Origin: Tundrisphaera lichenicola
GTDB lineage: Bacteria; Planctomycetota; Planctomycetia; Isosphaerales; Isosphaeraceae
DNA: 64,000 nucleotides
NCBI RefSeq assembly: GCF_051175385.1
Contig: NZ_CP195106.1
Span: 1,736,001 to 1,800,000, forward strand
Direction: 5' to 3'
The stretch's first letter is position 1, and each line of letters opens with the position of its first letter. The notes beneath the pieces are model-generated. The model ran no database searches and was not told the DNA's origin. It saw only the letters and a program-made list of their open reading frames with translations. Made by a program: the position numbers and the translations under genes. Below are positions 56,358-64,000 of the stretch, piece after piece.

Positions 56358-56732
56358 TTATTCCCAGCGACTGAGCATGTATTCGCAGATCTTGCAACAG
56401 AGCGGATCACTGGATGGATGGTCCTTGCGGGCCTCCCAGTGGATCGGGGTCGAGGCCGGGCCCGAGCCATCATCCCGACTCGGATTCGCCTCGTCGGCGT
56501 GAATCGCCCGGGTTCGATCGAGGAGGCCCGGCCATCCCTCGGGATCCGACCGCTCAATCGAGTCGATCAAGGCGAGGGCTGCGGAAGCCCTGGGCAGATC
56601 GACATTGATGGCCATCCTGGACGCGTCATGATTCGACGTATTCGTAGACGCCACCTCGATCCCGTGATGGTTCAGCCAGAATCGCGCCCGATCCAGGGTC
56701 TCCGCCGAGCCGAATCGATGAGTCAACAGCAT
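56358..56732 (-). CDS. Small hypothetical protein (124 aa)
   Basis: Start at the ATG with ggagg 8 bases upstream, which decides it over the ATG five codons earlier. The product begins MLLTHRFGSAETLDRARFWLNHHGIEV, an alpha-beta pattern that looks like a small ferredoxin-like or DUF2007-type domain (compare with the N-terminus of the rhomboid gene product at 62658). A helix follows, then a polar stretch and LCCKICEYMLSRW with a CCxxC at the C-terminus. Function unknown. Confidence 0.6.
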   Translation of the reverse strand: MLLTHRFGSAETLDRARFWLNHHGIEVASTNTSNHDASRMAINVDLPRASAALALIDSIERSDPEGWPGLLDRTRAIHADEANPSRDDGSGPASTPIHWEARKDHPSSDPLCCKICEYMLSRWE

Positions 56733-56911
56733 GGGACGGTCCTCCATTCGAGACGAGGAAGGGTAATAATCGCATGATTTGATGAATAGAGTGAGGCGGA
56801 TCGTCCTGGACGCGCGGCCCCGTCGATTGGGACGCGAAGGCCCGACGCATCTAGCTCGCAACGATCGCCGATGGGGAGTGAGCCCGAGAATCCGGGCAGG
56901 GGGAGGGGGGT

Positions 56912-57271
56912 CTAGCAGCGGAGGATGGGCGAGCGGACCCGAGACGGTTCCATCCCGCGACTCCGGCGGATGGCCGACGGGATGCCGGGATCTCTGCCGG
57001 GTCGAGCCGAGCGGAACGCTCCGAGGATCGGGCTGAAGTCGTCGCCTTCGCCGGATTCTTCCTCGGCCGTGTCGGCCTCGGAGATCTGCCATTCCCAGTC
57101 CGATTCCGAGAACCAGGCGGAGATCGTCGCGACCGGACCGGTGACCACGAAATTGGAGGTCGGCCGGGCGAAGGTCGAGTGAGCCCCGGAGGTGGATCCG
57201 GGATCGATCCCATTCCCGGAGGGAAGCAGGAACATCCAGAGGATCAGGGGCGAAAGGAGCGATGCCGGCAT
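56912..57271 (-). CDS. Possible small exported protein (119 aa)
   Basis: Weakly supported. From an ATG at 57271 the frame gives a hydrophobic N-terminus (LLSPLILWMFLLPSG) that could be a signal peptide, a middle part with Trp and acidic residues (FSESDWEWQISEADTAEEE) and an Arg/Pro-rich end. The ribosome site is poor. It is co-directional with the 124-residue gene 179 bases downstream. Other frames across this stretch are less convincing. Confidence 0.4.
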   Translation of the reverse strand: MPASLLSPLILWMFLLPSGNGIDPGSTSGAHSTFARPTSNFVVTGPVATISAWFSESDWEWQISEADTAEEESGEGDDFSPILGAFRSARPGRDPGIPSAIRRSRGMEPSRVRSPILRC

Positions 57272-57446
57272 GAGGGGTTTCCCCGACTCGAAGCTCGGAT
57301 ACGACTCGACAGCCCAAGCATAGGGGGATTTCGCCGAAGAGACAAGGCCCATTCTCACGAGAGTGGGAGTGTTGAACCCGCAAGCGTGGTAGATTCGTCG
57401 GATTGCATGTCGAGATCGGGTGGATCAAAATCAAGGCAGGTGAACC

Positions 57447-58445
57447 ATGATAACCGAACTCATGATCATGACGATCGGCCTGATCTCGGACGTGCCGGAC
57501 GTTGAAGTGGCGCCCGAGCCATCGGCCATCCGATCGGCCGTGGTAAAGGCCCTCCCGCCGATCCTCAAGAGCATCCGAGAGTATCCTGATCACCGCGAGT
57601 GCTTCTCCTGTCACCACCAGGCGATGCCGGCCCTCGCGCTCTCCCTGGCGAAGGGTCGAGGGTTTGGCATCGAGGATGAGGCGATCTCGGGGCTGGTCGA
57701 TTTGACTCGGGAAGACCTCGAAGGTGCGAAGGAGAGCTATCAGAAGGGATCGGGGCAGGGGGGCGGGGTGACCCGGGCCGGCTATGCCTTGCTGACCCTG
57801 GAAGTTGGCGGCCAGGTGGCCGATGAGGTCACCGGGGCAGTCGCCGGCTACTTACTCCAGCGGGACGAATCGACCGATCACTGGCGAGGTTCCTCCAACC
57901 GTCCCCCGTCGGAGGCCAGCGAATTCACCGCGACTTATCTCGCCCTTCGAGGTCTTGCCGCCTTCGGATCGGACGAGCAGCGTCCCAGGATCGATGCACG
58001 CCGGGAGAAAGCGAGGAAGTGGCTGAAAGATACCCGGCCGAAGGATACCGAGGATCGGGTCTTCCGACTGCTCGCCCTCCAACAGGCCTCCGCCCCCGAG
58101 GCCGAGATTGGTGAGGCAACCAGGGAACTCCTCGAAACTCAGCGAGATGACGGGGGCTGGGCTCAGCTCGACGGCGGGACCTCCGACGCTTACGCGACCG
58201 GGTCGACCCTGGTTGCCTTGAACCTCGCGGGAGGACTCTCGGCGGAGAGTCCCGAATATCGCCGTGGCCTTCGCTATCTGATCGCCGATCAACGCGAAGA
58301 TGGGACCTGGTTCGTCGCCTCGCGGAGTAAGCCGTTCCAGGCTTATTTCGAGAGCGGCTTCCCTCATGGCAAGGATCAATTCATCTCGATCGCGGCGAGC
58401 GCCTGGTCGTCCGCCGCATTGATCCTCGCCAGCCCATTAAAGTGA
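57447..58445 (+). CDS. Terpene-cyclase/prenyltransferase-like alpha-barrel protein with CxxCH
   Basis: 332 residues; aggtgaa precedes the ATG. ECFSCHHQAMPALAL near 51-65 includes CFSCH, a c-type heme-binding pattern. The rest is an alpha/alpha barrel with squalene-hopene-cyclase-type QW-like repeats (ETQRDDGGWAQLDGG near 230, YLIADQREDGTWFV near 280). No DXDD catalytic motif is seen, so cyclase activity is unlikely. Such CxxCHxQ barrel proteins are common in planctomycetes and may bind heme outside the cytoplasm, though the N-terminal hydrophobic segment (MITELMIMTIGLIS) is a weak signal peptide. A DUF1501 gene follows 139 bases later. Confidence 0.8.
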   Translation: MITELMIMTIGLISDVPDVEVAPEPSAIRSAVVKALPPILKSIREYPDHRECFSCHHQAMPALALSLAKGRGFGIEDEAISGLVDLTREDLEGAKESYQKGSGQGGGVTRAGYALLTLEVGGQVADEVTGAVAGYLLQRDESTDHWRGSSNRPPSEASEFTATYLALRGLAAFGSDEQRPRIDARREKARKWLKDTRPKDTEDRVFRLLALQQASAPEAEIGEATRELLETQRDDGGWAQLDGGTSDAYATGSTLVALNLAGGLSAESPEYRRGLRYLIADQREDGTWFVASRSKPFQAYFESGFPHGKDQFISIAASAWSSAALILASPLK

Positions 58446-58584
58446 CCGGAGACTCGTGGAAATCGCTACTATCTTGCAGGCGATCCAAAGTTCGTGCCCT
58501 CCAGACTCTCACCAGACTTGACAGGGCGGGGAAGTTAGCGGAATCATTATTTAACAAAGATCTGGGTCATGGGGGGTCCCGACG

Positions 58585-59943
58585 ATGTTCAGGGTCTTCG
58601 GGAGTGGTGCTCGCGATTGCGACGGGCTGACTCGACGGAGTTTCCTCCAGGCGGGGGTTCTCGGGCTCGGGGGCCTGGCCCTCCCCGACCTCCTGAGGCT
58701 TCGGGCCTCCGGCTCGCCGGTTGGTTCGGCTCGGAAGAGTGTGATCCTGTTCTGGCTGAGCGGCGGTCCTGGTCACATGGAGACCTGGGACCCCAAGCCC
58801 GAGGCCGCGAGCGGATTCCGAGGCCCCTTCGGCGCGATTCCCACGAGCCTCCCCGGCGTCCAGTTCGGCGAACTCCTGCCTGAGCAGGCCCGGAGGATGG
58901 ACAAGCTCGCGATCCTCCGGACGGTCAACCACGGGACCGGCGACCACACCAAGGGCAACCACTGGATGCTGACCGGCTTCGAAGGTCCCGCCTTCAATGC
59001 CTCCGATAATCAGATCCAGCGCAGACCTGCGATGGGTGCCGCGGTGGCCCGACTCAAGCCCGGCGGTCGGCCGGGTCTTCCCTCTTACATCGCCGTGCCA
59101 AACCTCCGGGGCGGGACGGATAATCTGTTCCATTACGCGGCTTATCTCGGCGGGGCCTCCAATCCTTTCGTGGTCGAGTCCGATCCGAACGATCCGAACT
59201 ATCGGGTGAGGAATCTGAAACTGCCCCAGGGCCTTTCGATCGACCGCCTGAGTGATCGCCGACGATTGCTGGAGACGATGGACAACTTCCGACGCGAGGC
59301 CGACCCGCACCTTCGAGACCTCGACGCCTACGATCAAAATGCCTTCGAAATGCTCACCGGTCGGGATGTCGCCAGTGCCTTCGACATCAATGCCGAGGAC
59401 CCTAAAACGCGGGACCGCTATGGTCGACATACCTTCGGCCAGAGTGCCTTGCTGGCCCGTCGACTGGTCGAGGCTGGCACACCGTTCGTGACCGTTAATT
59501 GCGTCCCCTGGGACCACCACGGGACCAAGCCCCAGCTCCAGACCGAGGAAGGTGCCCGGAAGCTCATCCCTCCGCTGGATCGGGCCATCGCCGGTCTGAT
59601 CGACGACCTGATCGATCGCGGTCTCTATGACTCGACCCTGGTCGTGGCGATGGGAGAATTCGGCCGGACCCCCCGTATGAACAAGGACGCCGGCCGCGAT
59701 CACTGGGGCCACACCTTCAGCGTCCTGATGGGTTGCGGCTCGATGAAGATGGGCCAGGTTATCGGCAGGAGTAGCGCCCGAGGAGAGCATGTCCTCGACC
59801 GACCTATCAGCCCCCAGGATGTGGCCGCGACGGTCTACCACCACCTCGGGATCGACTCTCGGGCTCTCACCTTCAACGACCGGGCCGGCCGCCCGACCTA
59901 TCTGATCGAGAAGGGGGAGCCGATCCGCGAGCTGGTTGGATGA
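58585..59943 (+). CDS. DUF1501 family exported protein (Tat signal), without DUF1549 partner
   Basis: 452 residues. The twin-arginine signal LTRRSFLQAG at 15-24 is followed by a hydrophobic run. SVILFWLSGGPGHMETWDPKP near 51-70, TKGNHWMLTG and GEFGRTPRMNKDAGRDHWGH near 358-377 are DUF1501 hallmarks, and VNCVPWDHHG matches the third motif. Only moderately like the copy at 16404. The upstream gene is the heme-motif barrel protein, in place of the usual DUF1549/DUF1553 gene. A TTGACA near 58517 may belong to a promoter but no well-spaced -10 box is clear. Confidence 0.92.
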   Translation: MFRVFGSGARDCDGLTRRSFLQAGVLGLGGLALPDLLRLRASGSPVGSARKSVILFWLSGGPGHMETWDPKPEAASGFRGPFGAIPTSLPGVQFGELLPEQARRMDKLAILRTVNHGTGDHTKGNHWMLTGFEGPAFNASDNQIQRRPAMGAAVARLKPGGRPGLPSYIAVPNLRGGTDNLFHYAAYLGGASNPFVVESDPNDPNYRVRNLKLPQGLSIDRLSDRRRLLETMDNFRREADPHLRDLDAYDQNAFEMLTGRDVASAFDINAEDPKTRDRYGRHTFGQSALLARRLVEAGTPFVTVNCVPWDHHGTKPQLQTEEGARKLIPPLDRAIAGLIDDLIDRGLYDSTLVVAMGEFGRTPRMNKDAGRDHWGHTFSVLMGCGSMKMGQVIGRSSARGEHVLDRPISPQDVAATVYHHLGIDSRALTFNDRAGRPTYLIEKGEPIRELVG

Positions 59944-59952
59944 GGTACTCGA

Positions 59953-61692
59953 TCAGTCTTGACGCTCGAAGATTCGCTTTCCGTCGAGATAGGTCGCCAG
60001 GGCCCTGGTCCCCGCGATTTCCCCCTCGGGACAGGTCAGCAGATCGCGATCCAGGACGACCAGGTCGGCCTGCTTCCCTTCTTCAATCGATCCGATCCGA
60101 TCCTCCAGGAAGAGGAGCCGGGCGTTGTTGATCGTGTAGAAGCGGATGGCCTGCTCGCGAGTCAGGGCCTCTTCGGGGTGGAGCGGCGTATCGGAATCTT
60201 TGGGCTTTCGGGTGATCGCGACCGACATACCCAGGAAGGGATTGTATGGGTTGATCGACCGGAATGAGCCGACCTTCTGCATGTGGTCCGAGCCTCCACC
60301 TGCGGTCACCCCGGCCTGGAACAGGCTCCGGAGCGGCTGGAAATACCTCAGGCGGTCCTCGCCAAACTGGGCTAGCAGGGTCTTCGCATCCAGGTAAAGC
60401 CAGGCCGGCTGGATATCCACCACGACCCCGAGTCGCGCGGCCTGCTCGATCGCCTCGCGGCTCATGAAATTCGAGTGGGTCACGCAGGGACGAGTGGACG
60501 CCACCGGTGTAACCTTGTTGACCTCCTCATATGCATCGAGGAGCGCATGAACCGCCCCGTCCCCCACGCTATGGGCCGTGAATTGAAGGCCCGATTCGAC
60601 GGCCGCGCGGACCATCGGGACCAGTCGATCCCGGGATAGGAACAGCACACCCTTGTACGTCGGATCATCGATCGAGTAGATCCGGCTGATGCCCCAGGGC
60701 TGCCGCATGTAAGCGCTGCCGGTCAGCATCCCGCCATCGAGAAAGGCCTTGATCCCGACGATCTTGAGTCGATCTCCCCCCTTGCGCAGCGGATGCTCGG
60801 CCACCTTCCGGATCTCTTCGAGGATCTTGTCGAGAGGCCCGAGGTTGCCGACATGCCAGGAGATCCCCATCCGGACCGTCAAATCTCCCGCATCGTGGAG
60901 CTTCTGATACCTGGCGACGCCGTCCGCTTCGGCGGCCCGGTCGATGACCGAGGTGATGCCGACCGAGTTGTAATCGCTGAAGAGTTCCTTGAGTCGCCGG
61001 TCCTGGTCGGCTTCCGAGGGGTCGCTGGCCTTCGAGGTCACTTTCACGTATCGGGTGCAGTTCCGGAGGATCCCGGTCGGTTCTCCGGTCGTGGGGTCCG
61101 TCTCGATCTTGCCCGGCCCTTCCACCCGGAAATCCTTGCCGATCCCGCTGAGCTTCAAGGCCAGGGTGTTGATCGAGGCATCGGGGCCGGTCGAGAAGAG
61201 GACCGGATGGCCGGGCGCTGCCTGGTCAAGTTCCTCGCGGGTCGGATAGCGACGTTCCTTGAGCCGGGTGATGAACACCTGCCGGACGACGACCCATTCC
61301 CCGGGTCCGGATGCCTCGGCCCTCGACTTGATGTATTCCAGGACGTCGGAGATGGTTTCCATCTCCGGGATCGGGTGATCGAACTCGGTCAGGCTCGCCC
61401 CCGTCGGATGGGTGTGCGAGTCGATCAGGCCGGGCAGGACCATCCTCCCGCCCAGGTCGACCACGACCGTCCCGGGTCCTCGGGTTTCGAGGACCTCGGC
61501 GTCGGTGCCGACTCGGATCAATCGGCCGCCCCGGACGGCCAGCGCTTCCCGGATCGAGAAATCCCGGTCGACCGTGACGATCTTGCCGTGATGGAGGATG
61601 AGTTCCGCCTCGTCGGCCGCCTGGACCGATGACGCGAACCCGACGGCAGACAACGCGAGGACCAGCCAGGAAGCTCGGCGAACCATGATCAT
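59953..61692 (-). CDS. Exported amidohydrolase family 3 (YtcJ-like) protein
   Basis: 579 residues with a signal peptide (SWLVLALSAVGFASSVQAAD). A composite beta-sandwich plus metal-dependent TIM-barrel hydrolase: ILHHGKIVTVDRDFS, VLPGLIDSHTHP (metal-binding HxH) near 95, FTAHSVGDGAVHALLDAYE, CVTHSNFM, GGSDH near the C-terminal metal Asp and IGSIEEGKQADLVVLDRDLL. Members hydrolyse N-substituted formamides or related amides; substrate not determinable. It is 45 bases downstream of the rhomboid gene on the same strand. Confidence 0.92.
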   Translation of the reverse strand: MIMVRRASWLVLALSAVGFASSVQAADEAELILHHGKIVTVDRDFSIREALAVRGGRLIRVGTDAEVLETRGPGTVVVDLGGRMVLPGLIDSHTHPTGASLTEFDHPIPEMETISDVLEYIKSRAEASGPGEWVVVRQVFITRLKERRYPTREELDQAAPGHPVLFSTGPDASINTLALKLSGIGKDFRVEGPGKIETDPTTGEPTGILRNCTRYVKVTSKASDPSEADQDRRLKELFSDYNSVGITSVIDRAAEADGVARYQKLHDAGDLTVRMGISWHVGNLGPLDKILEEIRKVAEHPLRKGGDRLKIVGIKAFLDGGMLTGSAYMRQPWGISRIYSIDDPTYKGVLFLSRDRLVPMVRAAVESGLQFTAHSVGDGAVHALLDAYEEVNKVTPVASTRPCVTHSNFMSREAIEQAARLGVVVDIQPAWLYLDAKTLLAQFGEDRLRYFQPLRSLFQAGVTAGGGSDHMQKVGSFRSINPYNPFLGMSVAITRKPKDSDTPLHPEEALTREQAIRFYTINNARLLFLEDRIGSIEEGKQADLVVLDRDLLTCPEGEIAGTRALATYLDGKRIFERQD

Positions 61693-61737
61693 CGAGCGAT
61701 ATCTCCCGGTGAATTCGAGGAAGTGTCGTCGAAAGAC

Positions 61738-62658
61738 TTAGAGCCGGAGGGCGCCGATGATCATTCCCGAGACGATCCCGACGGCGTGGGCGATGTTCGC
61801 CATGTTGTACGGGAATCCCTGGGCCCCCTGAGGGGCGAATTCCGCAGCGATGAAGCCGAGGGCCAGCCAGCCGAGCATCCAGTTCGTGCTGCGTGGGTCG
61901 AGGGAAAGGCCGTCGCCCGGGTCGACGTGCCCCTTGACCCAGAGATAACCTGCCATCGCGAAGATCACCCCGGACATCCCGCCGAAGCTGCCGCCGGAAT
62001 GCAAGAACTGCCCGGAGTTCGAGAGGACCGCCGTGACGATCACGAAGGCCAGGAGTCGCCAGGTTCCCTTTCGAGTCTCGATCCGATCGCCCAGATAGAT
62101 CAATGCGAGCATGTTAAAGAACAGGTGTGCCATCCCACCGTGGAGGAAGATGGGTGTGATCAGTCTCCAGACCTCGCCCTGACGGATATTTTGCAGTCCG
62201 TGATCGACTCGGAAACCCTGGATGTCGTTGGTCACGATCGAGTAAGAAAGGATATCGCTGACCGACCAGCTCAGATTGATGTGGGCGAAGAGCACGGCGG
62301 TCACGATGATGCTGATGACCATCAGGGTGAAGGTCAGCGGAGCCCGGTTGTAGATCGGACCTTCCCAGCGGTCCCGAAGATCTCGGACCCGCTTGCGGTA
62401 CCCGGCCTCTTCCTTCTCGACCTTCTTGCGGATCTCCCGGGCGGTGGGGACGGCCGCCCGGTATCGCGGATTGGCCGCGTCGGCGGCGAATTCTTCGAGG
62501 ATCTGTCGAGCCTGAGGGACCCGATCCTCTTTATGGACCCATACGGCCCAGGAGCCGTCGGCCCTGTCGACAACCTTCGTGGAGATATCGAGCGTCAGGA
62601 GGTAATCGGCCAGGATCCTGGCGTCGTCCTCCCGGTCAATGGTGCCGATCTCACGCAA
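61738..62658 (-). CDS. Rhomboid intramembrane serine protease (GlpG-like)
   Basis: 306 residues; TTG start at 62658 with gaaaggg upstream. The N-terminal 75 residues (IDREDDARILADYLLTLDI, WAVWVHKED) resemble the cytoplasmic domain of GlpG. The membrane part has six helices: GEVWRLITPIFLHGGMAHLFFN (HxxxN region of helix 2), GGSFGGMSGVIFAMAGY with the catalytic Ser in GMSG, and ANIAHAVGIVSGMIIG with the catalytic His. It cleaves transmembrane substrates within the bilayer. A strong hairpin lies in its upstream leader. Confidence 0.94.
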   Translation of the reverse strand: MREIGTIDREDDARILADYLLTLDISTKVVDRADGSWAVWVHKEDRVPQARQILEEFAADAANPRYRAAVPTAREIRKKVEKEEAGYRKRVRDLRDRWEGPIYNRAPLTFTLMVISIIVTAVLFAHINLSWSVSDILSYSIVTNDIQGFRVDHGLQNIRQGEVWRLITPIFLHGGMAHLFFNMLALIYLGDRIETRKGTWRLLAFVIVTAVLSNSGQFLHSGGSFGGMSGVIFAMAGYLWVKGHVDPGDGLSLDPRSTNWMLGWLALGFIAAEFAPQGAQGFPYNMANIAHAVGIVSGMIIGALRL

Positions 62659-62687
62659 AGCGAAACCCTTTCGGATGACCTTACCAT

Positions 62688-62733
62688 CCTCGGGATCGTC
62701 CGAGAGGCGGACTCGTTCTCGGGCGATCCGAGG
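62688..62733 (-). other. Hairpin in the leader of the rhomboid gene
   Basis: An almost perfect 17-bp stem (62688-62705 with 62717-62733; one bulged G and one mismatch) ends 30 bases before the rhomboid start codon on the minus strand. It could terminate read-through from the RND gene or modulate rhomboid translation. No U-run follows. Confidence 0.4.
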
Positions 62734-62883
62734 CCAGCCCTGGGCGACGGCCGGGGGGTGGACTGGAAGATCCAGACCCTCCGGCCGAGCCGATGGAACG
62801 GGCTGGCAAACTCAAGATACGGATGGTCATTAGCCCTCTGTCATAAACCATCGAACGCCCGGAGGAAAGCCCCTGACGATCGC

Positions 62884-64000
62884 TCAGGCGGGCTCGATGG
62901 TGCGGTACGTGGAAGCCGGGACTTCCTCGGCCGGCTCGGTCGGGGCATCGGCAGCGGTCTCGGCAGGCTTGGTGGCCTTGGGACGCCCCAGTAATTCCGA
63001 GAAACGCTGGATGATCACGAAGAAGACCGGGACGAAAAAGACTGCCAGGAAGGTCGCCGCGAGCATCCCCCCGAAGACCGCGGTTCCCAGCGCCCTCCGG
63101 CTGGCCGCCCCCGCCCCCTCGGCGTTGACCAGGGGGAAGATCCCCAGGATGAACGCGAACGAGGTCATCAGGATCGGTCGGAATCGGAGCCGGGACGCAT
63201 GGACCGCGGCGTCGATCAGATCTTCCCCCTTGGCCCGTAGCTCTCGGGCGAACTCCACGATCAGGATCGCGTTCTTGCTGGCCAGGGCGATGATCAGGAC
63301 GATCCCGATTTGGGTATAGATGTTGTTATCCATCCCTCGGATCGCCACGGCGGCCACCGTCCCGAGCAAGGCCAGCGGGACCACCAAAATCACCGAGATC
63401 GGCGTGAGCCAGCTTTCATACTGGGCGGCCAGCACGAGGTAGACCAGCAACACCGCCAGCGCGAAGATGTAAAGGGCCTGGCCCCCCACCTTCTTTTCCT
63501 GATACGACATCCCGGTCCACTCGATCCCCATGGAACTGGGCAGTTTGGAGTCGGCCATCTGCTCCATGAGTTTCAGAGCTTCGCCCGAGCTGGTCCCCGG
63601 GGCCGCTTCACCCGAGATGGATGCCGAGGGATAGAGGTTATAGCGGGTGATGATCTGCGGGCCGAGGGCCTCGTCGATCGTGGCCAGGGTCCCGAGCGGC
63701 AGCATCGCTCCGGAGCGGTTCCGGACCTCCAGACGGCGGATGTCGTCGGGCTTGAGTCGGAATTTCTGGTCGGCCTGCACCCGGACCTGGAACGTCCGGC
63801 CGAACAGGTTGAAGTCGTTGACGTAGGCCGAGCCCATCGAGGACTGGAGCGTGCCGAAGACCGAATCGAGCGGGACGTCGAGGCTCTTGGCCTTGACCCG
63901 GTCGATATCGGCATAAAGCTGGGGGACGTTGGCCCGGAAGACCGTGTTCAGCGACCTGAGGGTCGACTGGGAATTGCCATCGCGGACCATCTCGTCGGTG
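62884..64000 (-). CDS. RND (AcrB/HAE1-type) efflux transporter permease, C-terminal part
   Basis: The frame is open to the right edge, so the N-terminal half or more is outside the window; the visible Met at 63990 is internal. The roughly 372 residues begin in the second porter domain (SMGSAYVNDFNLFGRTFQVRVQAD, then RLEVRNRSGAMLPLG, GTSSGEALKLMEQM), followed by transmembrane helices 7-12: VLLVYLVLAAQYESWLTPISV, NAILIVEFARELRAKG, FRPILMTSFAFILGIFPLV and GTAVFGGMLAATFLAVFFVPVFFV. This is a proton-driven drug or hydrophobe exporter that works with a periplasmic adaptor and an outer-membrane channel. The C-terminal tail is Ala/Glu/Pro-rich. Confidence 0.95.
   Translation of the reverse strand, partial: TDEMVRDGNSQSTLRSLNTVFRANVPQLYADIDRVKAKSLDVPLDSVFGTLQSSMGSAYVNDFNLFGRTFQVRVQADQKFRLKPDDIRRLEVRNRSGAMLPLGTLATIDEALGPQIITRYNLYPSASISGEAAPGTSSGEALKLMEQMADSKLPSSMGIEWTGMSYQEKKVGGQALYIFALAVLLVYLVLAAQYESWLTPISVILVVPLALLGTVAAVAIRGMDNNIYTQIGIVLIIALASKNAILIVEFARELRAKGEDLIDAAVHASRLRFRPILMTSFAFILGIFPLVNAEGAGAASRRALGTAVFGGMLAATFLAVFFVPVFFVIIQRFSELLGRPKATKPAETAADAPTEPAEEVPASTYRTIEPA

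Noticed and set aside
57447..58445. Squalene-hopene cyclase activity for the barrel protein
   Set aside because: It is half the length of true cyclases, has no DXDD motif, and has an added CxxCH, so only the fold relation is kept.
58517..58560. TTGACA followed by an AT-rich stretch as a sigma-70 promoter for the DUF1501 gene
   Set aside because: The candidate -10 boxes (aatcat, tattta) are either poor matches or at the wrong spacing, so I did not list it as a feature.

Overview
The window looks like chromosomal DNA of a planctomycete, most likely from the Isosphaeraceae or a close relative. The reasons are the high GC content with long antisense open frames, two DUF1501 proteins with twin-arginine signals (one paired with a DUF1549/DUF1553 protein), a CxxCH-bearing terpene-cyclase-like barrel protein, proline-rich exported proteins with a YYGYFPTCW-type motif, and an exported protein with an LEERMVMTA motif at its N-terminus. 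The assignment rests on protein families and was not tested by any search. I recognised no tRNA, rRNA, CRISPR array, complete insertion sequence or prophage.

Layout. 1-0.6 kb: the end of a metzincin-like protease gene, a minus-strand intrinsic terminator and a small minus-strand gene. 1.1-2.7 kb: a GmhA-like SIS isomerase and a ROK kinase, overlapping on the minus strand. 3.0-16.3 kb: a plus-strand run of a membrane-anchored anti-sigma/FecR/HEAT protein, an inositol-monophosphatase-family enzyme and two giant envelope proteins (about 1153 and 2333 residues). I read the giants as three tandem copies of one module of about 1100 residues, two of them fused. 16.4-19.4 kb: DUF1549/DUF1553 plus DUF1501. 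19.8-25.1 kb: a zinc-ribbon membrane protein, RtcB RNA ligase, an exported planctomycete protein, a small gene coupled to an FdhE-like protein, and a membrane-anchored SGNH-type protein.

25.1-33.7 kb is an exopolysaccharide/glycan block: a minus-strand operon (GT2, GT39-like, polytopic membrane protein, GT4) facing a plus-strand pair (undecaprenyl-phosphate sugar transferase and GT2). A Wza-like export lipoprotein lies 12 kb further on. 33.8-37.0 kb: a SirB1/transglutaminase-like protein and a lipoprotein with a thioredoxin-like C-terminus whose first active-site cysteine is replaced by tryptophan. 37.0-43.8 kb, minus strand: formate-tetrahydrofolate ligase, S9 peptidase, POT peptide transporter and an alpha/beta hydrolase. 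43.9-46.7 kb: two planctomycete-type exported proteins and the polysaccharide export lipoprotein, followed by a good terminator. 46.8-49.9 kb: a metallo-beta-lactamase-fold protein in an operon with cytochrome bd (cydA, cydB).

50.0-54.2 kb looks like a more plastic zone: a secreted alpha/beta hydrolase, a GyrI-like ligand-binding protein between an imperfect inverted repeat, a long perfect hairpin, a conserved hypothetical gene and a mosaic of nested palindromes. 54.2-64 kb: a CBM9-like protein, a four-domain ribosomal-protein-S1-like protein, two small hypotheticals, a heme-motif cyclase-like barrel, a solitary DUF1501 protein, an exported amidohydrolase, a GlpG-like rhomboid protease and the C-terminal part of an RND efflux permease that runs off the window.
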